Assembly: GCA_016282705.1 (NCBI GenBank)
Contig: JAEELO010000001.1
Location: forward strand, 35,465-99,464
DNA from: Candidatus Gastranaerophilales bacterium
GTDB lineage: Bacteria > Cyanobacteriota > Vampirovibrionia > Gastranaerophilales > Gastranaerophilaceae
Length of the DNA: 64,000 nt
Direction: 5' to 3'
A program made the translations under genes and the position numbers. Shown piece by piece: positions 27,371 through 35,812 of this stretch (position 1 is the stretch's first letter; each line of letters opens with the position of its first letter). The notes below the pieces were generated by a model that saw nothing but the letters and a program-made list of their open reading frames with translations, did no database searches and was not told the DNA's origin.

Positions 27371-27457
27371 ATTGCACCTATTACAAGAAGACAACAAAAA
27401 CATACAAAAAGAAATAATATATTAAAACAAATTACATTTTATTTTATAATCTTGAAT

Positions 27458-28147
27458 ATGAATATAAAAGAATTGATAAAACAAGAATTTTCAAATTTTT
27501 CAAAAAAAGAACTGATAATTTTTTTATTTATAATTTGTTTTGTAATTGTAATTTCGATAATTACTCATGATAACAAAATAGCGCTTATTTCTGCAATTTG
27601 CGGAATAAGCTATACAATATTAGCAGGTAAAGGCAAGGTTTCTTGTTATTTTATAGGAATAGCCGGAACTCTTTGTTATTCTTATTTGTCTTTTATTAAT
27701 GGTTTTTTTGGTCATATGACATTGAATTTATTATATTATTTCCCAATGGAAATATTAGGAATTTTTAAATGGAGTCAACATTTAAAAAAAGAAACAAGAG
27801 AAATTGTAAAAGCAAAATTAAGTTTAAAAGAAAGATATATATACATAACTGTTGCTTTTATTCTTACATTTGCTGCAGCTTTTATATTGAAAATTTTGGG
27901 AGATACAAAACCTTTTATGGATGCCTTCACAACAGTATTTTCTGTAATCGGGCAGTTATTAACGGTAAAAAGGTGCATAGAACAATGGTATGTATGGTCA
28001 TTTGTAAATTTCATATCGTTAATAATGTGGATATATGCATATATAAACGGTTCTGAATGCTTTGCTACAATATTAATGTGGTTAATATATTTTATACTCG
28101 GTATTTATTTTTTGATATGCTGGAAAAAAGAAATGAAAGAAGAATAA
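27458..28147 (+). CDS. pnuC: Nicotinamide riboside transporter PnuC
   Basis: Seven-helix transporter of 229 residues that imports nicotinamide riboside for NAD synthesis. Recognised by GKGKVSCYFIGIAGTLCYSYL, the NLLYYFPMEILGIFKW motif (conserved N-x-x-Y-x-P-x-x-x-G-x-x-x-W) and EQWYVWSFVNF near the C-terminus. The ATG at 27458 is preferred to TTG 27452. A TATAAT at 27445-27450 would place the transcript start almost at this ATG, and no ribosome site is visible, so the mRNA may be leaderless. A bidirectional terminator follows. Confidence 0.88.
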   Translation: MNIKELIKQEFSNFSKKELIIFLFIICFVIVISIITHDNKIALISAICGISYTILAGKGKVSCYFIGIAGTLCYSYLSFINGFFGHMTLNLLYYFPMEILGIFKWSQHLKKETREIVKAKLSLKERYIYITVAFILTFAAAFILKILGDTKPFMDAFTTVFSVIGQLLTVKRCIEQWYVWSFVNFISLIMWIYAYINGSECFATILMWLIYFILGIYFLICWKKEMKEE

Positions 28148-28176
28148 AAAAGCCCTCTTGTAAAGAGGGCTTTTTA
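28146..28176. terminator. Bidirectional terminator between pnuC and cysK
   Basis: AAAAAAGCCCTCTT (28146-28159) pairs with AAGAGGGCTTTTT (28163-28175) around a three-base loop, giving a T run on each strand for the two convergent genes. Confidence 0.9.
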
Positions 28177-29103
28177 TTATGAAAACATAGGACTTGATAA
28201 GTACCGTTCTCCCGTATCAGGAAGAAGAACAACAATAACCTTATCTTTATTTTCCTCTAGAGCTGCAACTATACTTGCAGCATATGCGGCAGCTCCTGAA
28301 GAAATTCCGACAAGAAGCCCTTCTTTTTTAGCAAGAAATCTTCCTGTTTCAAGAGCGTCCTCATTTTCTACAGCTATAATTTCATCATAAATTTGAGTAT
28401 TTAGTGTTTGCGGAATAAAACCTGCACCAATTCCTTGAATTTTATGAGCACCTGATGTTCCTTTTGAAAGAACGGGAGATGAAGCAGGTTCAACGGCAAT
28501 TACTTTGATGTTTGGATTTTTTGATTTTAAGTATTTACCGACACCGGAGATTGTTCCGCCTGTTCCTATTCCTGCGACAAAAATATCTATTTTGCCTTCG
28601 GTATCTGCCCAAATTTCAGGGCCTGTTGTTTCAAAATGAATTTGAGGGTTTGCCGGATTTATAAATTGACCGGGAATAAAACTGTCAGGTGTATTTTTTG
28701 CTAATTCTTCGGCTTTTTCTATTGCACCTTTCATTCCTTTTGAACCTTCTGTTAAAACAAGCTCTGCACCATATGCTTTTAAAAGATTTCTCCTTTCAAT
28801 ACTCATTGTTTCAGGCATGGTTAGAATTATTTTATAGCCTCTTGCTGCAGCGACTGATGCGAGCCCTATACCTGTATTCCCGCTTGTAGGCTCTATTATA
28901 ACCGAATTTGGCTTTAAAAGACCTTTTTCTTCGGCATCTTTTATCATTGCAAAGGCAACCCTGTCTTTTACCGAACCTGCGGGATTAAAATATTCTAATT
29001 TTGCTATTATTTTTGCTTTTGCGCCTTTTTCTTTTTCAAATTTTCTAAGTTCAAACAATGGTGTTTTACCGATTAAATCGGTTAAATTTTCATATATTTT
29101 CAT
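28177..29103 (-). CDS. cysK: Cysteine synthase (O-acetylserine sulfhydrylase)
   Basis: PLP-dependent enzyme of 308 residues that makes L-cysteine from O-acetylserine and sulfide. [15 protein letters not shown] contains the Schiff-base lysine, [11 protein letters not shown] binds substrate carboxylate, [14 protein letters not shown] binds the PLP phosphate and [10 protein letters not shown] is at the C-terminus. Full length, with an AGGAG-type site before ATG 29103. An inverted repeat CTTCAAT/ATTGAAG at 29129-29150 lies just upstream and could be an operator (inference). cysE is not in the window. Confidence 0.95.
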   Translation of the reverse strand: MKIYENLTDLIGKTPLFELRKFEKEKGAKAKIIAKLEYFNPAGSVKDRVAFAMIKDAEEKGLLKPNSVIIEPTSGNTGIGLASVAAARGYKIILTMPETMSIERRNLLKAYGAELVLTEGSKGMKGAIEKAEELAKNTPDSFIPGQFINPANPQIHFETTGPEIWADTEGKIDIFVAGIGTGGTISGVGKYLKSKNPNIKVIAVEPASSPVLSKGTSGAHKIQGIGAGFIPQTLNTQIYDEIIAVENEDALETGRFLAKKEGLLVGISSGAAAYAASIVAALEENKDKVIVVLLPDTGERYLSSPMFS

Positions 29104-29378
29104 TTTATGCTCCTTTACATTACAAATACTTCAATTAAAAAATATTGAAGGAACAACATCGAAAATAGTTATTAATGAAATTTTTATCGGTCATAAAAAT
29201 ATTGTAATTCTTATCAGATAATTGTCAATAGTCAAAAATACTTATAAATATTGTTTTTTTGGTTTGCATGTTACAAAGTATTAAGAAAATTTTAATAAAA
29301 TTGAAATAAAAACTAAAGTTCATTAAAAAGTATGTCGATAGTATGTGTGTAACAAACAACCCAAGGAGGAAAATAACA

Positions 29379-29756
29379 ATGGAAAACAATATCTCAAGGA
29401 TAGGTAATACCTACTTTAAACCTGACTTTAAGGTCAAAGAAGACAAAGAACAAAACAAAAATGCAAAACAAGAAGAAAAGCAGACAGAAGAAGGAAAAAA
29501 ACAAGTAGATTCTAAAGAAGTATTGAGCTATTTGGCAGCACAAAACATAGATATGGTGCCTGTTAAAAAAGCTGAAAAAGCTTTAGACGTAACAAAATAT
29601 GTATCGGGTAATCAACAAGCAAGTATTGAGGAAATTATGGATGCATTTGAAGCTAATTTTAGCAAAGCTTTAGATATTGCAAAAGATGAATTTCCGGGTA
29701 TTTCAGAGGAAACTGCTACTGAGTTAGCATTAGCATATATTAATTCAATTAATTAA
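29379..29756 (+). CDS. Small acidic/lysine-rich hypothetical protein
   Basis: Product of 125 residues starting at ATG 29379 with a near-perfect AAGGAGG site; the longer frame from 29343 contains the ribosome site itself and is not credible. Residues ~20-60 are Lys/Glu/Gln-rich and disordered-looking. A conserved-looking helical domain follows (SKEVLSYLAAQNIDMV... then ISEETATELALAYINSI). The strong ribosome site and terminator suggest an abundant protein. Function not recognised. Confidence 0.7.
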   Translation: MENNISRIGNTYFKPDFKVKEDKEQNKNAKQEEKQTEEGKKQVDSKEVLSYLAAQNIDMVPVKKAEKALDVTKYVSGNQQASIEEIMDAFEANFSKALDIAKDEFPGISEETATELALAYINSIN

Positions 29757-29796
29757 AATTCTCCCCAATCCTAGATATTGTTTGTTATTTTCACTC

Positions 29797-29828
29797 AGAC
29801 CGCTCTTTGTCGCGGTCTTTATTTTTTG
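29797..29828 (+). terminator. Rho-independent terminator
   Basis: AGACCGC (29797-29803) pairs with GCGGTCT (29812-29818) around an eight-base loop, followed by TTATTTTTTG. Ends the 29379 gene. Confidence 0.85.
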
Positions 29829-29901
29829 TTTAATTTTATAGTAAATTTACGTTTTTGCTTGTTTCGTACTCTTTCTAAAATACAACTACCGGAAAGATTT
29901 A

Positions 29902-29932
29902 TGCTATAATAATCTCATTATACAAAAAGGAG
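29902..29932 (+). promoter_or_regulatory. Extended -10 promoter and ribosome site for the 29941 gene
   Basis: TGCTATAAT at 29902-29910 is an extended -10 element; no good -35 is present. AAGGAG at 29927-29932 lies 8 bases before the GTG start and supports that start codon. Confidence 0.6.
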
Positions 29933-29940
29933 ATTACCCC

Positions 29941-30789
29941 GTGGGTTATAAAATATTAGATAAAATTGAACTTTGTCCAAATCAATATGAACTCAAAATA
30001 GATGCCCCGTATGTTACAAGAAATGCACAAGCAGGGCAATTTATAATATTCAGAGTAGAAGAAAAAGGGGAAAGAGTTCCCATTACAATTGCTGATGTTG
30101 ACAGAGAAAAAGGTATTTTAACGGTCGTATTTATGGCTGTCGGTTATACTACTAAAAAATTGGCTATGCTTGAAGTCGGAGATGAAATTCTTGATGTAGT
30201 CGGACCTTTGGGAAAAGCAACTGAAATCCAAAAATATGGTACGGTTGTTTGTGTTGCAGGCGGTTACGGTGCTGCACCATGCTATTTAATTTCAAAAGCA
30301 TTTCATGATGCCGGTAATAAAGTACATATGGTTATGGGTGCAAGAAATAAAGATTTGTTGTTCTGGATTGATAAAATGAAAACAGCATGCACAGAATTGC
30401 ATATTGCAACCGATGACGGGTCTTTAGGTCATAAAGGTTTTACAACGGAAGTTCTTGCTGACATCATGGCTAAAGAAAAAGTGGATTATGTTATTGCCGT
30501 CGGACCTATGCCAATGATGAGAGCTGTTGCAAATCTTACAAAAGATAAAGGAATAAAAACGGAAGCAAGCATGAACCCGATAATGATAGATGGAACAGGC
30601 ATGTGTGGTGCTTGCAGGATTACAGTCGGAGGAGAAGTTAAATTTGCTTGTATTGACGGTCCTGACTTTGATGCTCATAAAATAGATTTTGATGAGGTTA
30701 TTAACAGAACAAAAATATATAAGGATGAAGAAAGACGCAGAAGCGAAAGTTGTAATTTAATTAAAAAAGCAGATATGGTTACAAAATAA
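29941..30789 (+). CDS. NfnA/SudB-type ferredoxin-NADP reductase subunit (PyrK-like)
   Basis: FAD/[2Fe-2S] flavoprotein of 282 residues. The N-terminal FAD domain has RVPITIADVDREKG, the NAD domain has VVCVAGGYGAAPCYLISKA, and the C-terminal iron-sulfur loop is GTGMCGACRITVGGEVKFAC with four cysteines. This order matches SudB/NfnA and PyrK. The partner subunit (SudA/NfnB or PyrD) is not adjacent; a 59-residue Cys-rich gene follows 12 bases later instead. The C-terminal extension after CIDGPDFDAHKIDFDE is typical of the NfnA/SudB branch. Likely role: electron transfer between NAD(P)H and ferredoxin. Confidence 0.85.
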   Translation: MGYKILDKIELCPNQYELKIDAPYVTRNAQAGQFIIFRVEEKGERVPITIADVDREKGILTVVFMAVGYTTKKLAMLEVGDEILDVVGPLGKATEIQKYGTVVCVAGGYGAAPCYLISKAFHDAGNKVHMVMGARNKDLLFWIDKMKTACTELHIATDDGSLGHKGFTTEVLADIMAKEKVDYVIAVGPMPMMRAVANLTKDKGIKTEASMNPIMIDGTGMCGACRITVGGEVKFACIDGPDFDAHKIDFDEVINRTKIYKDEERRRSESCNLIKKADMVTK

Positions 30790-30801
30790 AAGGAGATAGT
30801 T

Positions 30802-30981
30802 GTGAGCAATAAAATACCTATTTGCCCTCTTATGAGTGCAGGAAACGAAATTAATATTGTATGTCTTCAAGAAAACTGTGCGTGGTACATGAAAAATTAC
30901 AAAACTTGTTCAGTATATTTATTAGCCCACAATGCAGTTCTTGATATTAAAGAAAAACAAGCTAAAAAAACTCCTCAATAA
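30802..30981 (+). CDS. Small Cys-rich protein (59 residues)
   Basis: A short frame starting with GTG 30802 behind a strong AAAAGGAG site, 12 bases after the flavoprotein stop. The product begins MSNKIPICPLMSAG and has four cysteines at 8, 21, 26 and 36 in the arrangement ICPLMS, VCLQENCAWYM and KTCSVYL, which suggests an iron-sulfur or zinc site. The stop codon lies in the loop of the terminator hairpin. Operon position points to an electron-transfer partner or assembly factor for the flavoprotein (inference). Confidence 0.75.
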   Translation: MSNKIPICPLMSAGNEINIVCLQENCAWYMKNYKTCSVYLLAHNAVLDIKEKQAKKTPQ

Positions 30982-30993
30982 GAGGAGTTTTTT
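30964..30993. terminator. Bidirectional terminator
   Basis: AAAAAAACTCCTC (30964-30976) pairs with GAGGAGTTTTTT (30982-30993) around AATAA. It ends the flavoprotein operon on the plus strand and hisD on the minus strand. Confidence 0.88.
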
Positions 30994-32233
30994 ATTTGAT
31001 TCGTACATCTGCGGCAAGTTTATGTGCAAATAATCCTTCTTTTTCTGCAAGCCTTGATGCATTTAGCGCTGTTTCTTTAATAGAATTTTTATTTATTATT
31101 TGATATGTTTGAATTTTAAAATAATCGAATACACTTAAGCCTCCGGAATATTTTGCTACCTGATTTGTAGGTAAAGTATGATTTGTTCCGGAAACGTAAT
31201 CGCCAAAGACTTCAGCACTGTAATTCCCGATAAATAATGAACCATAATTTGTGAATTTCATTATATTTTGAGCATTTTCCAAACATAATTCCAAATGCTC
31301 AGGAGCTTTTTTATTAGATAATTCTATTGCTTGTTCTATTGAATTGACAATAACGGCAATTGATTTATCATATGAAACTTGAGCTATTTCTTTTGTTTTG
31401 AGTGTTTTTAGATATTCTTTTGCTTTCTTATCAACTTTTTTCGCAAATTCTGAAGAAAAACATATTAAAAAAGCACGTGCATCTTTGTCATGTTCACATT
31501 GTGCAAGTAAATCAGATGCTATAAAATCAGGGTTAGCATTGTTATCGGCAACAATTAAAACCTCACTTGGGCCTGCCAAAAAGTCTATACCGCACTCACC
31601 GAATACTTGTTTTTTTGCTGATGTAACAAATTTATTACCCGGACCTACAATCTTATTAACTTTTTTAATGGTTTCACTGCCGTAAGCCATAGCTGCAACA
31701 GCTTGAACTCCGCCAATTCTGTATATTTCGTCCGCTCCTGCATAATATGCTGCCGCAACCGTAACATCTTGTATTTTGGGAGACATTGCAATAACTCGCT
31801 TTACTCCCGCAGCTTTAGCAGGAACAATTGTCATAATAGCACTGCTGGGCAGCGGATAATTTCCGCCCGGAATATAGCAGCCGACGGAATCAATAGGTAT
31901 TATTTTATGTCCTAATGTATTTCCGTTTATATTGACTTCAATTTCTTTTATGCTGTTTAATTGAGCTTTTGCAAATTCTTTTACATTTTTTATTGCAAAT
32001 TTAATGGTATCTATAGTTTTTTTATCAACATTTGCAATTGCTTCTTTTATTTCTTCATCGGTAAGACGGAATTTCTTTATATCTCCGTCACCAAAATTTT
32101 TGGTGTATTTTCTTATTGCTTTATCACCATTCTTGCGGACATCATTAATAATTTCATTTACTGATGATATATTTTCAAATTCTATTTTTGAAAAAAAACT
32201 TTCATCAAGTTTATTATAATTACATATTTTCAT
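30992..32233 (-). CDS. hisD: Histidinol dehydrogenase
   Basis: Zinc enzyme of 413 residues that oxidises L-histidinol to L-histidine in two NAD-dependent steps. VPIDSVGCYIPGGNYPLPSS is read here as PIDSVGCYIPGG and binds NAD; GPGNKFVTSAKKQVFG, DFLAGPSEVLIVAD and SGTNHTLPTNQVAKYSGGLS contain the catalytic and zinc-binding residues. Full length. It follows the hisA-hisIE fusion by 7 bases, forming a two-gene His operon. Confidence 0.95.
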   Translation of the reverse strand: MKICNYNKLDESFFSKIEFENISSVNEIINDVRKNGDKAIRKYTKNFGDGDIKKFRLTDEEIKEAIANVDKKTIDTIKFAIKNVKEFAKAQLNSIKEIEVNINGNTLGHKIIPIDSVGCYIPGGNYPLPSSAIMTIVPAKAAGVKRVIAMSPKIQDVTVAAAYYAGADEIYRIGGVQAVAAMAYGSETIKKVNKIVGPGNKFVTSAKKQVFGECGIDFLAGPSEVLIVADNNANPDFIASDLLAQCEHDKDARAFLICFSSEFAKKVDKKAKEYLKTLKTKEIAQVSYDKSIAVIVNSIEQAIELSNKKAPEHLELCLENAQNIMKFTNYGSLFIGNYSAEVFGDYVSGTNHTLPTNQVAKYSGGLSVFDYFKIQTYQIINKNSIKETALNASRLAEKEGLFAHKLAADVRIK

Positions 32234-32240
32234 TTTAAAC

Positions 32241-33467
32241 CTACTTTGTTCTGGAAGCTAAATTATTTATTATATCTTGGGGTGTTACATTATGAAGTGC
32301 CATAAAAGTAAGCATGTGATATGCCAAATCGCTTGCTTCCCATTCTAAACCGTCCCCCTGTTCAAAGTTTACAGATTCAAATGCTTCCTCCATAACTTTT
32401 CTTTTTAAATAAAATTCATTTTTAAAAAGTTTAGTTGTATATGAGTTTTCAGGTAATTTAGATTTTCTGTCCAGAAGAAGATTGTACAGTTCATTTATAC
32501 AAAATTCTTTATCTTCAAAACAAGAATATCTTCCTGTGTGGCAGGCATTGCCTTTTTGTTTTACCTTAAATAATAGGGCATCTTGATCGCAGTCAAACTT
32601 TGCACTGATTAATTCTTGTGTGTTGCCTGATGTTAGCCCTTTTGTCCAGAGTTCTTGTCTTGAACGGCTGTAATATGTTGCTAAACCTTCTGATAAAGAT
32701 TTTTTCAAAGATTCTTTATTAGAATATGCCAGCATCAAAACTTGTTTGGTTTCTATATCTTGCACTATGGTTGGGATTAATCCGTTTTGTTTTTCAAAAT
32801 CCATAACAGCAATATATGCATCTTCAAGGTTAACCGCACCTGTGTATATGCACATTCCCAGCTGCGTTGAAACATTCATTTTGTTTAAAGTAACAATTTC
32901 ATCTATAGTTGAGATACCGCCCGCTGCTATAAGTGTTTTTTGTGTTAATGCACGAATTTCTTTTATGGCATCTATATCTGTACCTTGCATCATGCCTTCT
33001 TTGTCAACAATTGTATATAAGTATCCTGCGCAAAGATTATCAAAACGCTTTACGTATTCACTTGGAGTAGAATTGATTTCTTTTGTCCAACCTTCGGTTG
33101 TGACTTTCCCTTGTTTAGAGTCGATTGCTACAAGTACTTTATCTTTTGGCAATGTTGATAAAAATTCTTCATTTGCAGCAGTACCTATAATAATTTGTTT
33201 AGCACCGTTTGCAAGAATTCTTTTAGCTTTTTCTTTATCTCTTATTCCTCCGCCGACTCTGCAATGGGCTATTTTGCATATTTCTTTAATAAGAGCTTCA
33301 TTATCACCCTTATTCATAGCTGCATCTAAATCGATAACGCTAATTTCACCAAAACGGGAATAGTATTTTGCAAGTTCAAGTACATTTTCTTTTTCAAGAA
33401 CTTTTTCTTTTCCCTGTCTTAACTGAACAGCTTTACCGCCCATTAAGTCAATACTTGGAATAATCAT
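32241..33467 (-). CDS. Trifunctional HisA-HisI-HisE fusion
   Basis: One uninterrupted 408-residue chain carrying three histidine-pathway activities. Residues 1-~230 are HisA, the ProFAR isomerase barrel (IPSIDLMGGKAVQL, CRVGGGIRDK, IAAGGISTIDEI). Residues ~235-320 are HisI, PRA-CMP cyclohydrolase (TYYSRSRQELWTKG, DCDQDALLFKVKQKGNACHTG with the metal ligands). Residues ~325-408 are HisE, PRA-ATP pyrophosphohydrolase (KLFKNEFYLKRKVMEEAFE and DLAYHMLTFM). HisIE fusions are common; joining HisA in front is unusual. The chain would catalyse steps 2, 3 and 4. Confidence 0.93.
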   Translation of the reverse strand: MIIPSIDLMGGKAVQLRQGKEKVLEKENVLELAKYYSRFGEISVIDLDAAMNKGDNEALIKEICKIAHCRVGGGIRDKEKAKRILANGAKQIIIGTAANEEFLSTLPKDKVLVAIDSKQGKVTTEGWTKEINSTPSEYVKRFDNLCAGYLYTIVDKEGMMQGTDIDAIKEIRALTQKTLIAAGGISTIDEIVTLNKMNVSTQLGMCIYTGAVNLEDAYIAVMDFEKQNGLIPTIVQDIETKQVLMLAYSNKESLKKSLSEGLATYYSRSRQELWTKGLTSGNTQELISAKFDCDQDALLFKVKQKGNACHTGRYSCFEDKEFCINELYNLLLDRKSKLPENSYTTKLFKNEFYLKRKVMEEAFESVNFEQGDGLEWEASDLAYHMLTFMALHNVTPQDIINNLASRTK

Positions 33468-33604
33468 CTTTTCTGCCTTTCTTTTACAAATAAGATTATA
33501 AAAGAAACATGATTATGCATAAATATGTATTAAAACTTATTACGCTATTTGTTTTTACATAAATAATATTATATGTAATTTTTTCTTAAATAATAGAAAA
33601 ATAA

Positions 33605-33780
33605 AGCCGCCCATAGCGTAGTGAGTAATCATTGTATGCGAAACAACATCAAAGCAAAATCTGTTTGAGCGAAGCGAGTTATTTTGCTTGGGTTGAGCAT
33701 TACAGATGATTAACGAACGCAGCTCGGGCGCGGGTTTCTTTCTGACCGCTTTCTTTGCCCGCCCAAAGAAAGCGGTCAAC
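33605..33780. repeat. GC-rich intergenic repeat-like element with 13-bp hairpin
   Basis: This ~175-base stretch is clearly richer in G+C than its surroundings. It contains GAGCGAAGCGAG, AACGAACGCAGCTCGGGCG and at its right end a perfect 13-bp inverted repeat (33744-33756 with 33765-33777) around GCCCGCCC. The minus-strand frame at 33555-33779 through it has a biased composition and no ribosome site, so I treat it as noncoding. It resembles dispersed palindromic elements. The remaining bases 33468-33604 and 33781-33865 show nothing else. Confidence 0.6.
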
Positions 33781-33865
33781 TTAAAACTAAGAATTAAATC
33801 AAAATAGCATTCGCCAGCATATAATGCTGACAGATAATATATCCATAATATTATTTATTTATATA

Positions 33866-35170
33866 TTAATTTATAATTTTATATATTAAAGATTTTTTTC
33901 TTGGTTCTGTATCTGATATTTCAAATGCTGAAACAATCATTTTTTCCGCATCTTTTACCTGATCTTTTTTATTTGTATAAATTACAGCTATGGTTTCACC
34001 TTTAGCAACCGGCTCTCCAAATTTTTGTGTTAAATAAATGCCTGCACTGTAATCTATTGAATCCGATTTCTTCTCTCTTCCCGCACCTAAATTTTTACAT
34101 GCTTTTGCTATTTTTAAAGCATCAATATTTTTTACGTATCCTGTGTATTTTGATTTAACTTCATATTTGATAGATGCTTGCGGGAGTTTTGAATAATCAT
34201 TTATAATATCTGTATTTCCGCCTTGTGACTTTATAATTTCCTTGAATTTTTCCAATGCTTCGCCGTTTAAAATTATTTTGTCTAAGTATTTATATGCTTC
34301 TTCTTTTGTTTTGAACTTTCCTGTCTTTTCAAAAGCTTTTAAACAAAGAGTATATGTTATTTCTTTTAAATCGGGTTCCATATTACCTTTTAAAAATTCT
34401 ATAACTTCTTGTATTTCTACAGAATTTCCGACGGCTCTTCCCAGCGGTTGATTCATGGAACTTATTACTGCACATATATTTCTGTTTAACCTCTTTCCGA
34501 CTTCAACCATAACTTTTGACAGCTCTTCCGCTTCTTTTGCGGTTTTAAGAAATGCACCTGAACCATACTTAACATCAAGAATAATATGGTTTGCACCCGA
34601 AGCTATTTTCTTGGATACAACAGATGAGGCAATTAAAGGTATAATATCTACGGTTGATGTAACATCTCTGAGTGCATATAATTTACCGTCAGCAGGTGCA
34701 AGAGAGAGTGTTTGAGCCGCAATTGCCGTATGGTGCTTTTTAACTTTATCTTTAAATTCTTTTATTGATAAGTCTGTTCTGAAATTAGGAATAGATTCTA
34801 ATTTATCTATGGTTCCTCCCGTATGTCCCAAACCTCTGCCTGATAATTTTGCAGTGTATATTCCTGATGCTGCCATTAAAGGTAAGAACATTAATGTAAT
34901 TTTGTCACCGACTCCGCCTGTTGAATGTTTATCTACAATATTGTCAGAAATGCTTGATAAATTAAGTGTTTCTCCTGACTCAACCATGTATTTCGTCAGC
35001 CATGTTGTTTCATCTATATTCATGCCTCTAAAATAAATTGCCATTAATAATGCACTAGTTTGATAATCTTCTATTGAACCTTTCATAATTCCGTCAATAA
35101 AAAATTTAATTTCTTCTTCCGTTAAAGCATTGCCCTTTTTCTTCTTTTCAATAACATCAATAATTTTCAT
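33866..35170 (-). CDS. Pyrimidine-nucleoside / thymidine phosphorylase
   Basis: Homodimeric enzyme of 434 residues that splits thymidine or uridine nucleosides with phosphate. VDKHSTGGVGDKITLMFLP (phosphate-binding), KLSGRGLGHTGGTIDKLE (family signature), ALRDVTSTVDIIPLIASSV and DVKYGSGAFLKT are all present. Length and motifs fit pdp/deoA; substrate range cannot be decided. Its product deoxyribose-1-phosphate would feed, via a mutase, to deoC at 45670. Single gene. Confidence 0.93.
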   Translation of the reverse strand: MKIIDVIEKKKKGNALTEEEIKFFIDGIMKGSIEDYQTSALLMAIYFRGMNIDETTWLTKYMVESGETLNLSSISDNIVDKHSTGGVGDKITLMFLPLMAASGIYTAKLSGRGLGHTGGTIDKLESIPNFRTDLSIKEFKDKVKKHHTAIAAQTLSLAPADGKLYALRDVTSTVDIIPLIASSVVSKKIASGANHIILDVKYGSGAFLKTAKEAEELSKVMVEVGKRLNRNICAVISSMNQPLGRAVGNSVEIQEVIEFLKGNMEPDLKEITYTLCLKAFEKTGKFKTKEEAYKYLDKIILNGEALEKFKEIIKSQGGNTDIINDYSKLPQASIKYEVKSKYTGYVKNIDALKIAKACKNLGAGREKKSDSIDYSAGIYLTQKFGEPVAKGETIAVIYTNKKDQVKDAEKMIVSAFEISDTEPRKKSLIYKIIN

Positions 35171-35203
35171 ATAAACCCCGAATTCTATATCTTTTAAACT
35201 AAG

Positions 35204-35244
35204 AAGAGAAGCCGTTACAATTTTCTAATGTTCAGGCTTCTCTT
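35204..35244. terminator. Hairpin terminator downstream of ompH
   Basis: AGAGAAGCC (35205-35213) pairs with GGCTTCTCT (35235-35243) around a 21-base loop; on the minus strand it is followed by TTCTTAG, on the plus strand by TTTAAT. It ends the OmpH transcript before the phosphorylase gene. Confidence 0.6.
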
Positions 35245-35262
35245 TTAATATTTTTGTTTTGA

Positions 35263-35715
35263 TTATTTTTTATTTGTATTTAAGTATTGAATAATATCGT
35301 TAGTTACATCAACACCGCCGGCATATACAACACCGTAATCAAGAATTACATCAAGTTTTTTAGCAGCAGCAACCGATCTGCATGCTTCTAAAATATTATT
35401 TTTTATAATTTCGTCTTTTTGTGTTTTTAAATTATAAATTCTTTCTTCTCTTGCTTGAAATTCTTTTTGTGTTTGATCTTCAAATGTTTTCTTTTGAATA
35501 GGTGATTCAATAGTCTTGTACTGTTTTTCTTTGTCTATAGCATATTGTTGAAGTTCTGTAAGCTTATTATCAATATCTTTATATGTATTACGTGCAAATG
35601 AGTAGTCGCTTAAAACTTTTTGAAAATCGGCATATCCGATAGTTGTAGCATTTGCAGTTATATTAACACATAACATTATTAATAAAGCTGATAAAATTAA
35701 TTTGAGTTTTTTCAT
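35263..35715 (-). CDS. OmpH/Skp-like periplasmic chaperone
   Basis: Product of 150 residues starting MKKLKLILSALLIML, a Sec signal peptide with cleavage likely after ANA near residue 23. The mature part is a long coiled coil (DFQKVLSDYSFARNTYKDIDNKLTELQ...) ending in the Skp-type sequence DVILDYGVVYAGGVDVTNDI. ATG 35715 is chosen because GGAGGGAAT precedes it; the longer frame adds 14 residues before the signal peptide. Skp helps outer-membrane proteins cross the periplasm, so it implies a diderm envelope. bamA/lpx genes are not adjacent. Confidence 0.85.
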   Translation of the reverse strand: MKKLKLILSALLIMLCVNITANATTIGYADFQKVLSDYSFARNTYKDIDNKLTELQQYAIDKEKQYKTIESPIQKKTFEDQTQKEFQAREERIYNLKTQKDEIIKNNILEACRSVAAAKKLDVILDYGVVYAGGVDVTNDIIQYLNTNKK

Positions 35716-35759
35716 ATTCCCTCCTACCTTTATATATATTCTATCAAATGAATACAATC

Positions 35760-35787
35760 ATGACAATATTTATGTCTATTATATAAT
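35760..35787 (+). promoter_or_regulatory. Promoter of the DAHP synthase gene
   Basis: ATGACA (35760-35765) and TATAAT (35782-35787) are separated by 16 bases, upstream of the start at 35813; the ribosome site GAGGAAG is at about 35800. Confidence 0.7.
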
Positions 35788-35812
35788 AGTATAAAAGAAG
35801 AGGAAGAATATT

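Noticed and set aside
33555..33779. Minus-strand 74-residue protein
   Set aside because: It runs across the GC-rich repeat, lacks a ribosome site and has an atypical composition.
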